Positions 1-7,789 of a stretch of DNA of 16,879 nt are shown piece by piece. A program made the translations under genes and the position numbers. The notes beneath the pieces are model-generated. The model saw nothing but the letters and a program-made list of their open reading frames with translations, was not told the origin of the DNA and ran no database searches. The stretch is from Clostridiales bacterium UBA1234 (lineage in GTDB: Bacteria > Bacillota > Clostridia > TANB77 > UBA1234): positions 1 through 16,879 of the forward strand of contig DBWQ01000008.1 in NCBI GenBank assembly GCA_002308995.1. Direction: 5' to 3'. Within the stretch, counting starts at the first letter, position 1. Each line of letters opens with the position of its first letter.

Positions 1-248
1 TAAAAATAATTCTTTCTATCTTGTTTACTAAATCTTGAAATTTCACAACCTGTGGCAAGGCCTGCTTTTACTGCATACTCTACTACCTTTTCGTTAAGCA
101 CTGGAAGTGCTCCTGGCATACCCGTACATACTGGGCAACAATGGGTATTTGGTGAGCCACCAAACTCGGTAGAACAACCACAATATATTTTTGTTTTGGT
201 GGAAAGTTCCGCGTGAACTTCCAAGCCAATAATCACTTCATATTCCAT
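1..248 (-). CDS. gatB: Aspartyl/glutamyl-tRNA amidotransferase subunit B, N-terminal part
   Basis: GatB is the kinase and tRNA-binding subunit of the GatCAB complex, which converts misacylated Glu-tRNA(Gln) or Asp-tRNA(Asn) to the amide form in the cytoplasm. About 82 codons are inside the window. They begin MEYEVIIGLEVHAEL and continue through the zinc-binding cysteines of the CGCSTEFGG and CCPVCTGMPG segments, all typical of GatB N-termini. The ATG at 246-248 is preceded by a good GGAGG. An earlier ATG at 253 is in another frame and is not the start. The gene lies 104 nt after gatA on the same strand, so it is the last gene of the gatCAB operon. The rest lies beyond base 1. Confidence 0.95.
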   Translation of the reverse strand, partial: MEYEVIIGLEVHAELSTKTKIYCGCSTEFGGSPNTHCCPVCTGMPGALPVLNEKVVEYAVKAGLATGCEISRFSKQDRKNYF

Positions 249-273
249 GTCATTTCCTCCATTTTCTTTTAAT

Positions 274-341
274 GGGGACACTCCTACTTCGTGAGGGGGT
301 GTCCCCACCATTTTCAGCGGAATGTTTTGCTACGCAAAACA
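274..341. repeat. Two short palindromes between gatA and gatB
   Basis: Two hairpins sit in the 104-nt gap. The first (274-306) has arms GGGGACAC and GTGTCCCC, extended to 11 pairs by one wobble and two C-G pairs. The second (323-341) is TGTTTTGC-TAC-GCAAAACA with a 3-nt loop. Neither is followed by a T-run on the minus strand, so they are not typical terminators. On the minus strand the first reads GGGGACACCCCC, and the word GGGGACACCCC recurs at 16865-16875, which suggests a dispersed REP-like repeat. A role in attenuating gatB or stabilising mRNA ends is possible. Confidence 0.7.
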
Positions 342-352
342 CTGCTTGTCAC

Positions 353-1789
353 TTATTTTTCGCTCTGTTCATACGTATACGCTACTCGATAGATGGTTTC
401 TTCATCAAAATGCTTGCCTATCACTTGCATACCAATTGGTAAGCCCTCACTATCTTCTCCACATGGAATAGAAATAGCAGGAACTCCAGCAATATTGATG
501 GATACCGTTAATAAATCAGATAAATACATTTCTAGCGGATTATTAATTTTGGAGCCAATATCAAATGCTGTCGTTGGTGCTGTTGGGGTAATTAGCACAT
601 CATATTTTTGGAAAGCCTTATCAAATTCTTGTTTGATGACGGTTCTTACTTTTTGTGCTTTTTTATAGTAAGCATCATAGTAACCTGATGAAAGCACATA
701 GGTACCCAGTAAAATTCTTCTTTTCACTTCTGGGCCAAAGCCTTCGGTTCTACTATTGGCAAAGATATCATGCACGTTTTCAAAATTCTTGGTCCTATAT
801 CCATAACGAATACCATCAAATCTACCAAGGTTGGAACTTGCTTCAGCACAAGCAATAATGTAGTATGCAGGGAGTGCATATTCCGCTGTTGGCAAACTGC
901 ATTCTTCCACGACTGCGCCTTTTGCTTTTAATACATCGATTGCTTTTAATACACTTTCTTTTACTTCGCTATTTACGCCTTCTCCCATAAACTCTTTTGG
1001 CACACCAATCTTTAAACCTTTCACATCAGCTGTTAGTGCCTTGGTATAGTCTACATTTTCTTTTTTACTAGAAGTGGTATCATGCTCATCGTGACCTGCA
1101 ATATAAGTAAGTAACATCGCATTATCTTCCACATCTTTGGTCATTGGTCCAATTTGATCAAGTGATGATGCAAATGCAACAAGGCCATATCTTGATACTA
1201 ATCCATAAGTTGGCTTCATACCTACGATACCGCAAAATGAGGCAGGTTGTCTAATAGAACCACCTGTATCGCTACCAAGGGCAACAGGTGCCATACTGCT
1301 GCTAACTGCTGCAGCACTACCACCAGAAGATCCTCCTGGCACTTTACTTAAATTCACTGGATTTTTCGTTTTGAAAAATGCTGAGTTTTCGGTAGAACCA
1401 CCCATGGCGAATTCATCCATGTTTGCTTTGGCGATAATGATGGCATGCTCTTTCTTTATTTTTTCGATTACTGTTGCATCATATGGTGATACAAAGTTTT
1501 CGAGCATTTTGGAGGCACATGTGGTTTTAATCCCCTTCGTGCAAATATTATCTTTAATCACGATAGGAATCCCCGCCATCCTACCAAGCTTTTCCCCCTG
1601 ATCAAATAATGCTTGTACCTCATGTGCTTGCTTTAACGCTTCCTCTTCACACACCGTAATGATAGCGTGAATCTTTTCATCTTCTTGTTTGATTTTTTCT
1701 ATATAGGCTTTGGTAACATCAACTACCGTAAGTTCTTTTTGATGGTATTTCTCACGAATTTCGTGAGCTGTTAAACGACAAATATCCAT
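353..1789 (-). CDS. gatA: Aspartyl/glutamyl-tRNA amidotransferase subunit A
   Basis: GatA is the glutaminase subunit of GatCAB; it releases ammonia that amidates the mischarged tRNA. It has 478 residues, close to the family's usual 485. The amidase signature is complete: catalytic Lys79 in VIKDNI, cis-Ser154 in PGGSSGGSAAAV and nucleophile Ser178 in GSDTGGSIRQPASF, the same numbering as in the well-studied S. aureus enzyme. The ATG at 1789 follows a GGGAG site at good spacing. The gene begins 27 nt after gatC and is cotranscribed with it. Nothing is unusual in the protein. Confidence 0.97.
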   Translation of the reverse strand: MDICRLTAHEIREKYHQKELTVVDVTKAYIEKIKQEDEKIHAIITVCEEEALKQAHEVQALFDQGEKLGRMAGIPIVIKDNICTKGIKTTCASKMLENFVSPYDATVIEKIKKEHAIIIAKANMDEFAMGGSTENSAFFKTKNPVNLSKVPGGSSGGSAAAVSSSMAPVALGSDTGGSIRQPASFCGIVGMKPTYGLVSRYGLVAFASSLDQIGPMTKDVEDNAMLLTYIAGHDEHDTTSSKKENVDYTKALTADVKGLKIGVPKEFMGEGVNSEVKESVLKAIDVLKAKGAVVEECSLPTAEYALPAYYIIACAEASSNLGRFDGIRYGYRTKNFENVHDIFANSRTEGFGPEVKRRILLGTYVLSSGYYDAYYKKAQKVRTVIKQEFDKAFQKYDVLITPTAPTTAFDIGSKINNPLEMYLSDLLTVSINIAGVPAISIPCGEDSEGLPIGMQVIGKHFDEETIYRVAYTYEQSEK

Positions 1790-1816
1790 TGGTTTTATCT
1801 CCCTTCGATTCGTGCA

Positions 1817-2101
1817 TTATAATACATGAGGAATGGAATACGCTTCTCCATTACTACTTGGTGCATTTTGCAAAAGTTCTTTTCGATCCATCGACTTTAT
1901 GACTTCATCTTTGCGAAACACATTGACGCTATCGGTAATAAATGCTGTTTCTTTGACACTACTGGTATCTACCTCATTGACTTTATTGGCAAACTCTACG
2001 ATTTGTTTCATATCTTCGGTATATTTGCTTACTTCCGCATCTGATAAGTTTAAATTACTTAAATTCGCAATATGAATTATTTCTTCTTTCTGAATTTCCA
2101 C
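1817..2101 (-). CDS. gatC: Aspartyl/glutamyl-tRNA amidotransferase subunit C
   Basis: GatC is the small linker subunit that wraps around GatA and GatB. The segment EIQKEEIIHIANLSNLNL matches the GatC N-terminal helix, and the end (QNAPSSNGEAYSIPHVL) matches the usual C-terminal strand. The open frame runs up to a TTG at 2131, but that codon lies about 2 nt from the predicted transcription start, so it would be leaderless. An ATG at 2110 is directly abutted by AAAGG, with no spacing. The GTG at 2101 has that AAAGGA about 8-10 nt upstream and gives 94 residues, the family length, so I choose it. First gene of gatCAB. Confidence 0.9.
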   Translation of the reverse strand: MEIQKEEIIHIANLSNLNLSDAEVSKYTEDMKQIVEFANKVNEVDTSSVKETAFITDSVNVFRKDEVIKSMDRKELLQNAPSSNGEAYSIPHVL

Positions 2102-2139
2102 AAAAATCATCCTTTCTTTCGTCTCGCTCAATTGCCCTT

Positions 2140-2168
2140 ATTATACCTGTTTTTAGCGATTTGGTCAA
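2140..2168 (-). promoter_or_regulatory. Sigma-A promoter of gatCAB
   Basis: On the minus strand TTGACC (2163-2168) is followed by a 17-nt spacer and TATAAT (2140-2145). Transcription should start near 2133, about 30 nt before the chosen gatC GTG. Confidence 0.85.
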
Positions 2169-2171
2169 GAG

Positions 2172-2208
2172 AAAAGAACCGGAAAGAGATACCCCTTTCC
2201 GGCTTTTT
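2172..2208 (-). terminator. Intrinsic terminator of the DUF4435-like gene
   Basis: The perfect stem CCGGAAAG / CTTTCCGG (2179-2202, 8-nt loop) begins 11 nt after the stop codon of the gene ending at 2214. On the minus strand it is followed by TTCTTTTCTC. It ends just before the gatCAB promoter and separates the two units. Confidence 0.8.
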
Positions 2209-2213
2209 CCATC

Positions 2214-2954
2214 TTATTCCTCCCCAATCATGGGAAGGTACGAACGTGCTACATTCACCACATCATTACATGTAGAAGAATCCTCCAACATCCGTGAAAT
2301 AAAGGCGTAATAATCCTGTCTTCCATGAAGGCCAAAGGCTTCTGCCACATAGCTTGCAATGGTTTTGTCGCGGTAAGTATACAGCACGTTTGCTGAACTT
2401 ACTGTTTTTTCCATAATGCATCCGTCATCTTTGACAATGACAACTTGAATACTCTCAACCACATCATCTTGTGAAACACTGATGTTTAAGGGAAGCGTAT
2501 CTTTGATTTTTCTAGATAAACTTGACATGGCATTTTCGCGCACTCTTTTGAGTGCTTGTCTATAGTCTGCCTCTAAGTATCTTGCGCCAATCTTCATCAT
2601 TTCCGGTGTACAGATGATGTTCTCAAGAAACGGTAACTTAGTGCAATACACTTGCTTATTTTTTTGTAATTCTTGAATCTCTTTTTTGGAAATTCCATCT
2701 CTGTCGATTAGCCCATAAGCCGGATAATCAATACGATTTTTGAGGCAAGGAAGTAGCTTTTTGATATCCGCAAACCCTCCAGTAGGAATCACTAAGAGAT
2801 AGGGATACACTGCTCCATAAAGTTTGGCATCTAAACTATTGTCATCTCCTTCGCATAAAAGAACCCCTACATAACTATCCTCATCATAGTTTTCTTCCAC
2901 ATAGCTACAAAGCTGATCTAAATTCCGTTTCATCGATGCATGCGATTTAGACAT
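2214..2954 (-). CDS. DUF4435-like TOPRIM-fold protein
   Basis: A soluble 246-residue protein. Residues 30-90 resemble the DUF4435/TOPRIM fold: a hydrophobic strand ending in EG (VGVLLCEGDDNSLD, Glu35), then PTGGFADIKKLL at about 57-68, then GLIDRDG with Asp84 and Asp86. In TOPRIM proteins such Glu and DxD residues bind a divalent metal. LPFLENI (about 107-113) is another feature common in DUF4435 proteins. The C-terminal half is helical and I do not recognise it. The start has a strong AAAGGAGG. DUF4435 proteins are often found with ATPases in suspected defence loci, but no ATPase is next to this one and it is a single-gene unit with its own terminator. The function is unknown. Confidence 0.75.
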   Translation of the reverse strand: MSKSHASMKRNLDQLCSYVEENYDEDSYVGVLLCEGDDNSLDAKLYGAVYPYLLVIPTGGFADIKKLLPCLKNRIDYPAYGLIDRDGISKKEIQELQKNKQVYCTKLPFLENIICTPEMMKIGARYLEADYRQALKRVRENAMSSLSRKIKDTLPLNISVSQDDVVESIQVVIVKDDGCIMEKTVSSANVLYTYRDKTIASYVAEAFGLHGRQDYYAFISRMLEDSSTCNDVVNVARSYLPMIGEE

Positions 2955-3132
2955 AATTGTCTTCCTCCTTTGACAAATTTTTCATCGATTCCACTTTATC
3001 ATATTCGTTTTTATCCGTCCATCTTTTTAAAAAGATTTTTTGTCACACATTTTTTCTTTTGGAATATGATATACCATAAGCGCATGAAGTAAGAGCTTCG
3101 TGCGAGGACATATTTTAAAGGAGGATTTTTTT

Positions 3133-3249
3133 ATGAACAGATGTGGTTGTGATGATCTTATTTGGATTATTCTTTTATTCTTCTTATTTACCAACTGCTG
3201 TGGTAATGACAACTGTCGAGGAATTGGAAACGGCGGTGGGTGCTGCTAA
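3133..3249 (+). CDS. Small cysteine-rich membrane peptide (38 residues)
   Basis: This short gene has a near-perfect AAAGGAGG 8 nt before its ATG and a strong terminator 6 nt after its stop. The peptide begins MNRCGCDD, has one short hydrophobic stretch (residues 9-20, LIWIILLFFLFT), then a Cys/Gly/Asn-rich tail containing NCCGNDNC and ending GGGCC. Seven of 38 residues are cysteine (4, 6, 22, 23, 28, 37, 38). I recognise no family. The composition recalls small Gly/Cys-rich membrane or spore-coat peptides of Bacillota, but that is only a resemblance. A possible promoter, TTGTCA (3040) and TATGAT (3065) with a 19-nt spacer, is weak. Confidence 0.75.
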   Translation: MNRCGCDDLIWIILLFFLFTNCCGNDNCRGIGNGGGCC

Positions 3250-3254
3250 AAAGC

Positions 3255-3299
3255 AAAGAAGTGGCTTTATCTTCCATAAAGCCACTTCTTTCTATTTTT
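3255..3299. terminator. Bidirectional intrinsic terminator
   Basis: A perfect 16-bp stem (3255-3270 with 3276-3291) and a 5-nt loop (CTTCC). It is followed by a T-run on the plus strand and by TTTGCTTTTT on the minus strand. It ends the cysteine-rich peptide gene (+) and the convergent unit whose last stop codon is at 3292 (-). Confidence 0.92.
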
Positions 3300-3582
3300 T
3301 GATTTTTTCTCGATATGCCACTTCATTATCAATCAGTATTTTTTTTATTTTATCTTTTTCCTTATCTTCTGCCATATATTGAAGATATAAAGAAAGATAA
3401 AGTGAAAACGCCTCCTCACTTAATGAAGAAATTGTGGTTTTCTTCTCTGATGCTAATTTGACCTTCTTGGCATGCTTTTCGATATGATTTAAGATTTTTT
3501 CGGGTATTTTTTGACATTCATCTGGTTTTGTCTTTAAAAACTCCATCACTTCATGGTACACCGTGTCTTTGATATAACTCAT
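3292..3582 (-). CDS. Hypothetical helical protein (96 residues)
   Basis: The protein is lysine- and glutamate-rich and appears all-helical, with no signal peptide or membrane segment. The frame is open to 3639, but the ATG at 3582 (MSYIKDTVYHE) has a GGTGGTG site and starts 13 nt after the upstream gene stops, so I choose it. It is the last gene of a probable three-gene unit headed by the HExxH protein at 6751 and ends at the bidirectional terminator. I recognise no domain. It may act with the small protein upstream and the large one, since all three seem cotranscribed. Confidence 0.7.
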   Translation of the reverse strand: MSYIKDTVYHEVMEFLKTKPDECQKIPEKILNHIEKHAKKVKLASEKKTTISSLSEEAFSLYLSLYLQYMAEDKEKDKIKKILIDNEVAYREKIKK

Positions 3583-3595
3583 GTTTTCACCACCA

Positions 3596-3790
3596 TTAAT
3601 CTTCAGACATACTATACTTTTGGTCAATCTCCAAATCAAGATTTCGTTCTTTGATAATTTTTTTCATTTCTAAGTTTAATAATGTTTCATAATTGTTTTG
3701 CGTTTCTGGAATTAAAAACTTGATACGATTTTTAGCTTCTTCTCTGATTTCTTCTATTAACAACTGCTTATCTGATTCCATTTGATTCAT
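3596..3790 (-). CDS. Hypothetical helical protein (64 residues)
   Basis: A short, highly charged protein beginning MNQMESDKQLLIEEIREE, predicted helical and possibly coiled-coil by its heptad-like Leu/Ile spacing. The start has GAGGG at about 7 nt; a second ATG three codons later is an alternative. It lies between the large HExxH gene and the 96-residue gene on the same strand, with short gaps. No family is recognised. The gap to the upstream gene shrinks to 17 nt if that gene's true end is at 3808. Confidence 0.65.
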   Translation of the reverse strand: MNQMESDKQLLIEEIREEAKNRIKFLIPETQNNYETLLNLEMKKIIKERNLDLEIDQKYSMSED

Positions 3791-3832
3791 TTTCTTTCCC
3801 TCTTTCTTTAGCGAGATTCATCTTGGTTCATT

Positions 3833-6751
3833 TCATAGTTCATATCTCTTGCTAATGCTTCTGTAGCAGCCGCTACAGGGCCGATATCTTGCATGACGTT
3901 CTGCAGCTTCCGAAAACTCCTCACTAGGTTCATCTTGTTGTTCTTGTTGCAGATAATATTGTTTAAGCTCTGCATCCCTCTGTGCTAATGTCCTAATCCT
4001 CTTGTTTTTGATGAGATAAATACTTTGAGATTCTAATGCATCAATATAAGCTCCTTCATTGATTTCTATCAAATCTCCATCAGTTACTCTTTTTGGTCCA
4101 TAGGGCCTTCCTTCATAATCTCTAGATAATTCGTCACACCTATCTTCTCCTAAAACCAATCGAAAGAACTCGTTTTTATCCCCTAAAGCATAGGCTGTAA
4201 CTGCTTTGATGTCATCTCCACTTGCTTGTAGTGGATACAAAGCAGATTTGACTAATCCATTTTCTTCATCATAAGAGGAGGGACTTACTAATGGAAGTTC
4301 AAAAGTATACTCCTCTCCACCAATAGTCACATTTGGATGCTTTGAAAAATAATAGTTTGCAACTAGTTCCGAAAAAGTATCTGCCATTCCCTCTTCCCAG
4401 TTATGTCCAGTATGATGCAAATTTACTAAAAAATATGCTTGTGATTCTGCATGCCCTCTTTCATGTAACATGTCCATGATTTGAGCTAATAGATTGCCTT
4501 TATTTTGATAACCCATTTCAACATTCTTAGAAACATAACGACATTTCGCCCTCGTACCAGAAGAATCAAACATCGTATAATAAATATCATGTTCTCGAAG
4601 AGCAATTTCGAGTTTTTCCTCTTGTTCTTCTGTTAGTTCTACGTTATCCTCAAAGAATTCACGTATCATAGTTTCTGTAAGCACAGCAAGTTCTTTTAAA
4701 TCATCACTCACATCATTTTTTAAACTACGAATTACCTCCATTCTTCCCTCATGGTCAGGAATAAAAGATACCAATGACTTTTTAATTTCATTATCATCTT
4801 TATGTTGGTTAGTAGATAAATCTGCCTCTTCACCAATTGAGCATAAAAAATCTACTCTTTCTTCTTCAGGCAACGCTAAAAACTGTTCTTTAATACGAAA
4901 ATAATTTTCAATCTTTCCCATAGAGTCCTCTATGCCCTGGTACAGATTATTATTGGAAAAAAACTCTTTTCTTCTTCCATATTCCGTATAACTTCCATCA
5001 TATCGAATAGAAAGCTGTGCTCTTACATAATCATCTTCTATATAGGGATAAAATGATTGCAAACAAGAATTACCTATCGCCACTTCTAAATTAAGCATTA
5101 AATATGCTTTATAGGATTCATCCTCAATTTGGTCTAATAGTTCACATGTTTTCGGTGTAGATAACAGATTCATCCAAATGCGACAATCCTCTGGCTTTTG
5201 TTGTAAGTGTTCATACGCTCTTTCTTGGGTATTTTCGATAGCATTCAATAATCCATATACCCATTTATCATCTGGATCATCTTTTATTTGCTCATAAAGT
5301 GCTTCGAATTGTTCTTCGGAAAGATTAAGGGATGGATATGTTCCTTCTTGAATGAGCTCTAAATAATAAATGGCATTATCCACACTTCTTTCTTTGACTT
5401 TCATAAGTGCTTCTAACCTTAATTGCTCACTTGGAAGCATATTTTTGTACATCAAATATTCAAGCATTTTATCACTTGAGTATTGATATTTTTCTTCGTC
5501 TTCAATCATTTGGAAAAGATAAAAACCAACCCCCGCTTTACCACTATCTCGCGATTCTACATGATGAATATCACATTCACTTACAAAACTCTTACGTTCC
5601 TTTTGGCTACAATCTTGATAATACTGATTGATTGCTTCTTTTAGTTCTAGAATATCTATTAGTTCTTCATTTTTCTTTCCTTTTAATAAATTCACGTCAA
5701 AAGAAATGCCTTTTAACTTGCAATATACATCTAGTTTTTGATACTTTTCTGAATCCAAATACGGATTCATCACATCTGTCAAATAATATGCCAAATTTTT
5801 TTGGTAGTCAACTTCATTTTGAACCGCTTCCACGTATAGCTTTTGCTGTGGACTATAATCCATCATAAAATCTTCTTCCGTTGGCAGCCAGTCTTGTAGT
5901 ATTTCATAGGCATATTGTTCATGAGTATAATACTCCTCAAATTCTTTTGACTTAAAAAACTCTTTCAAGGATTCTGGAGAAACAAACGATTTTGCTAAAT
6001 CCAAGAACGACTTTCTTTCATCATAATCATTAAAATTTCTGCTACGTACCATATGAAGCAATTTTAGCACTTCATCCGGTTTAAAATCCATTGGCTTAGG
6101 TAGATACGTTGTGTTTTCTCCCATCTGAATCCAAAATAGTTCCAATGGTCCCTTATTTTTCTCATAAAGGGTAGCAGTATGACTAATACCATTCAAAATA
6201 GAATAACACTTGTTATCATCTATTTGCTCAGAATCCATTATTGAAAAAAATCTCTTCTTTGCTTCCTCATCCGTAAGCAAACTAAAATCAATCGCCGAAA
6301 GAGATGTTTTTTGATCCTCATTTAGATTTTTTACCATCTCTTTGCGATTTTCTAACATATGATATAACTCGTATTGTATTTTCCAACCTATCTGGCTTTG
6401 TGCAAAAGAGTTTGATAAAAAATACTGTTTGATTGATTCTTGCGTCACATGAGAAAACAGTCTTTGCACCACTTCTGCTTGGAGATTTTGCCCATAACTA
6501 ATCCTTGTCAAATGTTCTAATGAACCTAACATGACTACCATCTTTTCAGGCGGAAGTGCTATCTCATCTGGTATTGGCGGATGATATTCTATATACCTTT
6601 TAGGAAGTTTTTCTGTATCATTTTCTTTGATTTTTTGTGCGACTATTTCTCTTTTGGTTAAATCATCAAAAAAATCGCTTAATTTATCAAAACTTGAATC
6701 ATATAGTGAAAAGAAATCCTCTAGATATTCTATTTTTTCATCATTTGTCAT
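3833..6751 (-). CDS. Large HExxH protein, putative zinc metallopeptidase (972 residues)
   Basis: A large cytoplasmic-looking protein with no signal peptide or membrane segment. The first about 700 residues are acidic and helical, perhaps a repeat solenoid; I recognise no family there. Near the C-terminus, MLHERGHAES contains HExxH (His763, Glu764, His767). About 20 residues on, NWEEGMADTFSEL offers Glu787 and Asp791, the arrangement of a gluzincin third zinc ligand. A peptidase is therefore likely, but the substrate is unknown. The ATG at 6751 has AAAGGAG about 10 nt upstream. The last about 22 residues (Cys/Arg-rich, ending SKRYEL) look unnatural: another minus-strand frame over the same DNA reads NVMQDIGPVAAATEALARD and stops at 3808, suggesting a lost base near 3888. 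It heads a unit with two small genes. Confidence 0.7.
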   Translation of the reverse strand: MTNDEKIEYLEDFFSLYDSSFDKLSDFFDDLTKREIVAQKIKENDTEKLPKRYIEYHPPIPDEIALPPEKMVVMLGSLEHLTRISYGQNLQAEVVQRLFSHVTQESIKQYFLSNSFAQSQIGWKIQYELYHMLENRKEMVKNLNEDQKTSLSAIDFSLLTDEEAKKRFFSIMDSEQIDDNKCYSILNGISHTATLYEKNKGPLELFWIQMGENTTYLPKPMDFKPDEVLKLLHMVRSRNFNDYDERKSFLDLAKSFVSPESLKEFFKSKEFEEYYTHEQYAYEILQDWLPTEEDFMMDYSPQQKLYVEAVQNEVDYQKNLAYYLTDVMNPYLDSEKYQKLDVYCKLKGISFDVNLLKGKKNEELIDILELKEAINQYYQDCSQKERKSFVSECDIHHVESRDSGKAGVGFYLFQMIEDEEKYQYSSDKMLEYLMYKNMLPSEQLRLEALMKVKERSVDNAIYYLELIQEGTYPSLNLSEEQFEALYEQIKDDPDDKWVYGLLNAIENTQERAYEHLQQKPEDCRIWMNLLSTPKTCELLDQIEDESYKAYLMLNLEVAIGNSCLQSFYPYIEDDYVRAQLSIRYDGSYTEYGRRKEFFSNNNLYQGIEDSMGKIENYFRIKEQFLALPEEERVDFLCSIGEEADLSTNQHKDDNEIKKSLVSFIPDHEGRMEVIRSLKNDVSDDLKELAVLTETMIREFFEDNVELTEEQEEKLEIALREHDIYYTMFDSSGTRAKCRYVSKNVEMGYQNKGNLLAQIMDMLHERGHAESQAYFLVNLHHTGHNWEEGMADTFSELVANYYFSKHPNVTIGGEEYTFELPLVSPSSYDEENGLVKSALYPLQASGDDIKAVTAYALGDKNEFFRLVLGEDRCDELSRDYEGRPYGPKRVTDGDLIEINEGAYIDALESQSIYLIKNKRIRTLAQRDAELKQYYLQQEQQDEPSEEFSEAAERHARYRPCSGCYRSISKRYEL

Positions 6752-6812
6752 TACAATAAAACTCCTTTACACGCAAACTTAAACTATTCTTACCGTTCAT
6801 CATCTATTTACT

Positions 6813-6841
6813 ATAGTATCGTACTTTTCCTTTTATAGCAA
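6813..6841 (-). promoter_or_regulatory. Promoter of the large HExxH gene unit
   Basis: Minus strand: TTGCTA (6836-6841), a 17-nt spacer, TACTAT (6813-6818). It lies about 60 nt before the ATG at 6751. Confidence 0.65.
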
Positions 6842-6852
6842 GTTATTGCATC

Positions 6853-6890
6853 AAAAAAGTGATTCTAGTTTGAAACTAAAATCACTTTTT
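6853..6890 (-). terminator. Intrinsic terminator after cdaA
   Basis: A long stem of AAAAAGTGATT with AATCACTTTTT, plus an inner AGTTT/AAACT pairing, ends 5 nt after the cdaA stop. On the minus strand it finishes in a T-run. It implies that cdaA is the last gene of its transcript. Confidence 0.85.
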
Positions 6891-6894
6891 AAAA

Positions 6895-7773
6895 CTATTT
6901 TATTTTTTTGGCAATCTTTGCTTTTAAGTAAGAAAGCTGACTATTATCTTCTCTTTCTAATCTTCGTTTTAATTCTTTCAATAAAACATCCTCTTTGATA
7001 TCTCGAATAATCTTTCCATCAATCACAAGTGATATTGTACCTGTTTCTTCTGATACTACCACAATAACGCAGTCAGCTTGCTCTGACATACCAATGGCTG
7101 CTCTGTGCCTGGTGCCATACTGTCTATCTAAATCTTCTTTATCGGTGATTGGTAAAATACAAGAAGCTGCTAAAATACGGTTATCGCGAATGATAACAGC
7201 ACCATCATGTAACGGAGTATCTGGTACAAAAATGTTAATTAAAAGCTCTGAGGAAACCTCAGAATCAAGTTCCACACCCGTTCTAGCAATTTCTGTCAGC
7301 TTCATATCTTTTTCAAAAACAATTAATGCTCCCACTTTTTCTTTGGACATTCTACTTGCTGCTTTCACCACTTCATCGGCACAAGTAGAACGAATGATTA
7401 AATCATCCATCTCAAAAATATCTTTTACCCCGCGGCTACCAATTTGCTCGAGCGTTTTTCTAAGTTCTGGCTGGAATATCACGATAATCATGATAACTCC
7501 ATATGTCATGACAGAACTTAAGATAAAATGCAGAATATCTAGTTTTAATACCTCACTTAACTTGGTAGCAATAATTAAAATGGCAATTCCTTTAAAAAGC
7601 TGCATGGCTCTAGTGTTTTTAACCGCTTTTATTAATTTGACAATTAAAAAGGCTACGATGGAAATATCAATTAAGAGCACTAAAATTTTGATAGGATATG
7701 CTTTTAAAATATTAAAATAACTTAAAATGTTTTCTTTATAAAAAACTACAAAAGACTCTGGAATTGATCTCAT
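6895..7773 (-). CDS. cdaA: Membrane diadenylate cyclase CdaA
   Basis: CdaA condenses two ATP into cyclic di-AMP, the second messenger that controls potassium and osmolyte transport and cell-wall balance. It has 292 residues, slightly longer than the usual about 273. Residues about 28-48, 58-77 and 81-101 are membrane helices, and the DAC domain follows from about 115. It has the catalytic LHDGAV (DGA at 190-192) and GTRHRAAIG (RHR at 222-224) motifs. The start has a GGTGG site. In most Bacillota cdaA precedes cdaR and glmM; here a terminator follows at once, so neither partner is linked. Upstream, 16 nt away, is a 34-residue membrane peptide that shares its promoter. Confidence 0.95.
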   Translation of the reverse strand: MRSIPESFVVFYKENILSYFNILKAYPIKILVLLIDISIVAFLIVKLIKAVKNTRAMQLFKGIAILIIATKLSEVLKLDILHFILSSVMTYGVIMIIVIFQPELRKTLEQIGSRGVKDIFEMDDLIIRSTCADEVVKAASRMSKEKVGALIVFEKDMKLTEIARTGVELDSEVSSELLINIFVPDTPLHDGAVIIRDNRILAASCILPITDKEDLDRQYGTRHRAAIGMSEQADCVIVVVSEETGTISLVIDGKIIRDIKEDVLLKELKRRLEREDNSQLSYLKAKIAKKIK

Positions 7774-7789
7774 ATAACCACCTTATCTT

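Noticed and set aside
2102..2131. Longer GatC from TTG 2131 or ATG 2110
   Set aside because: TTG would lie at the transcription start, and ATG 2110 touches its only ribosome site. GTG 2101 fits family length.
6995..7720. 241-residue plus-strand frame opposite cdaA
   Set aside because: It is an antisense shadow of a well-supported cdaA and has no ribosome site.
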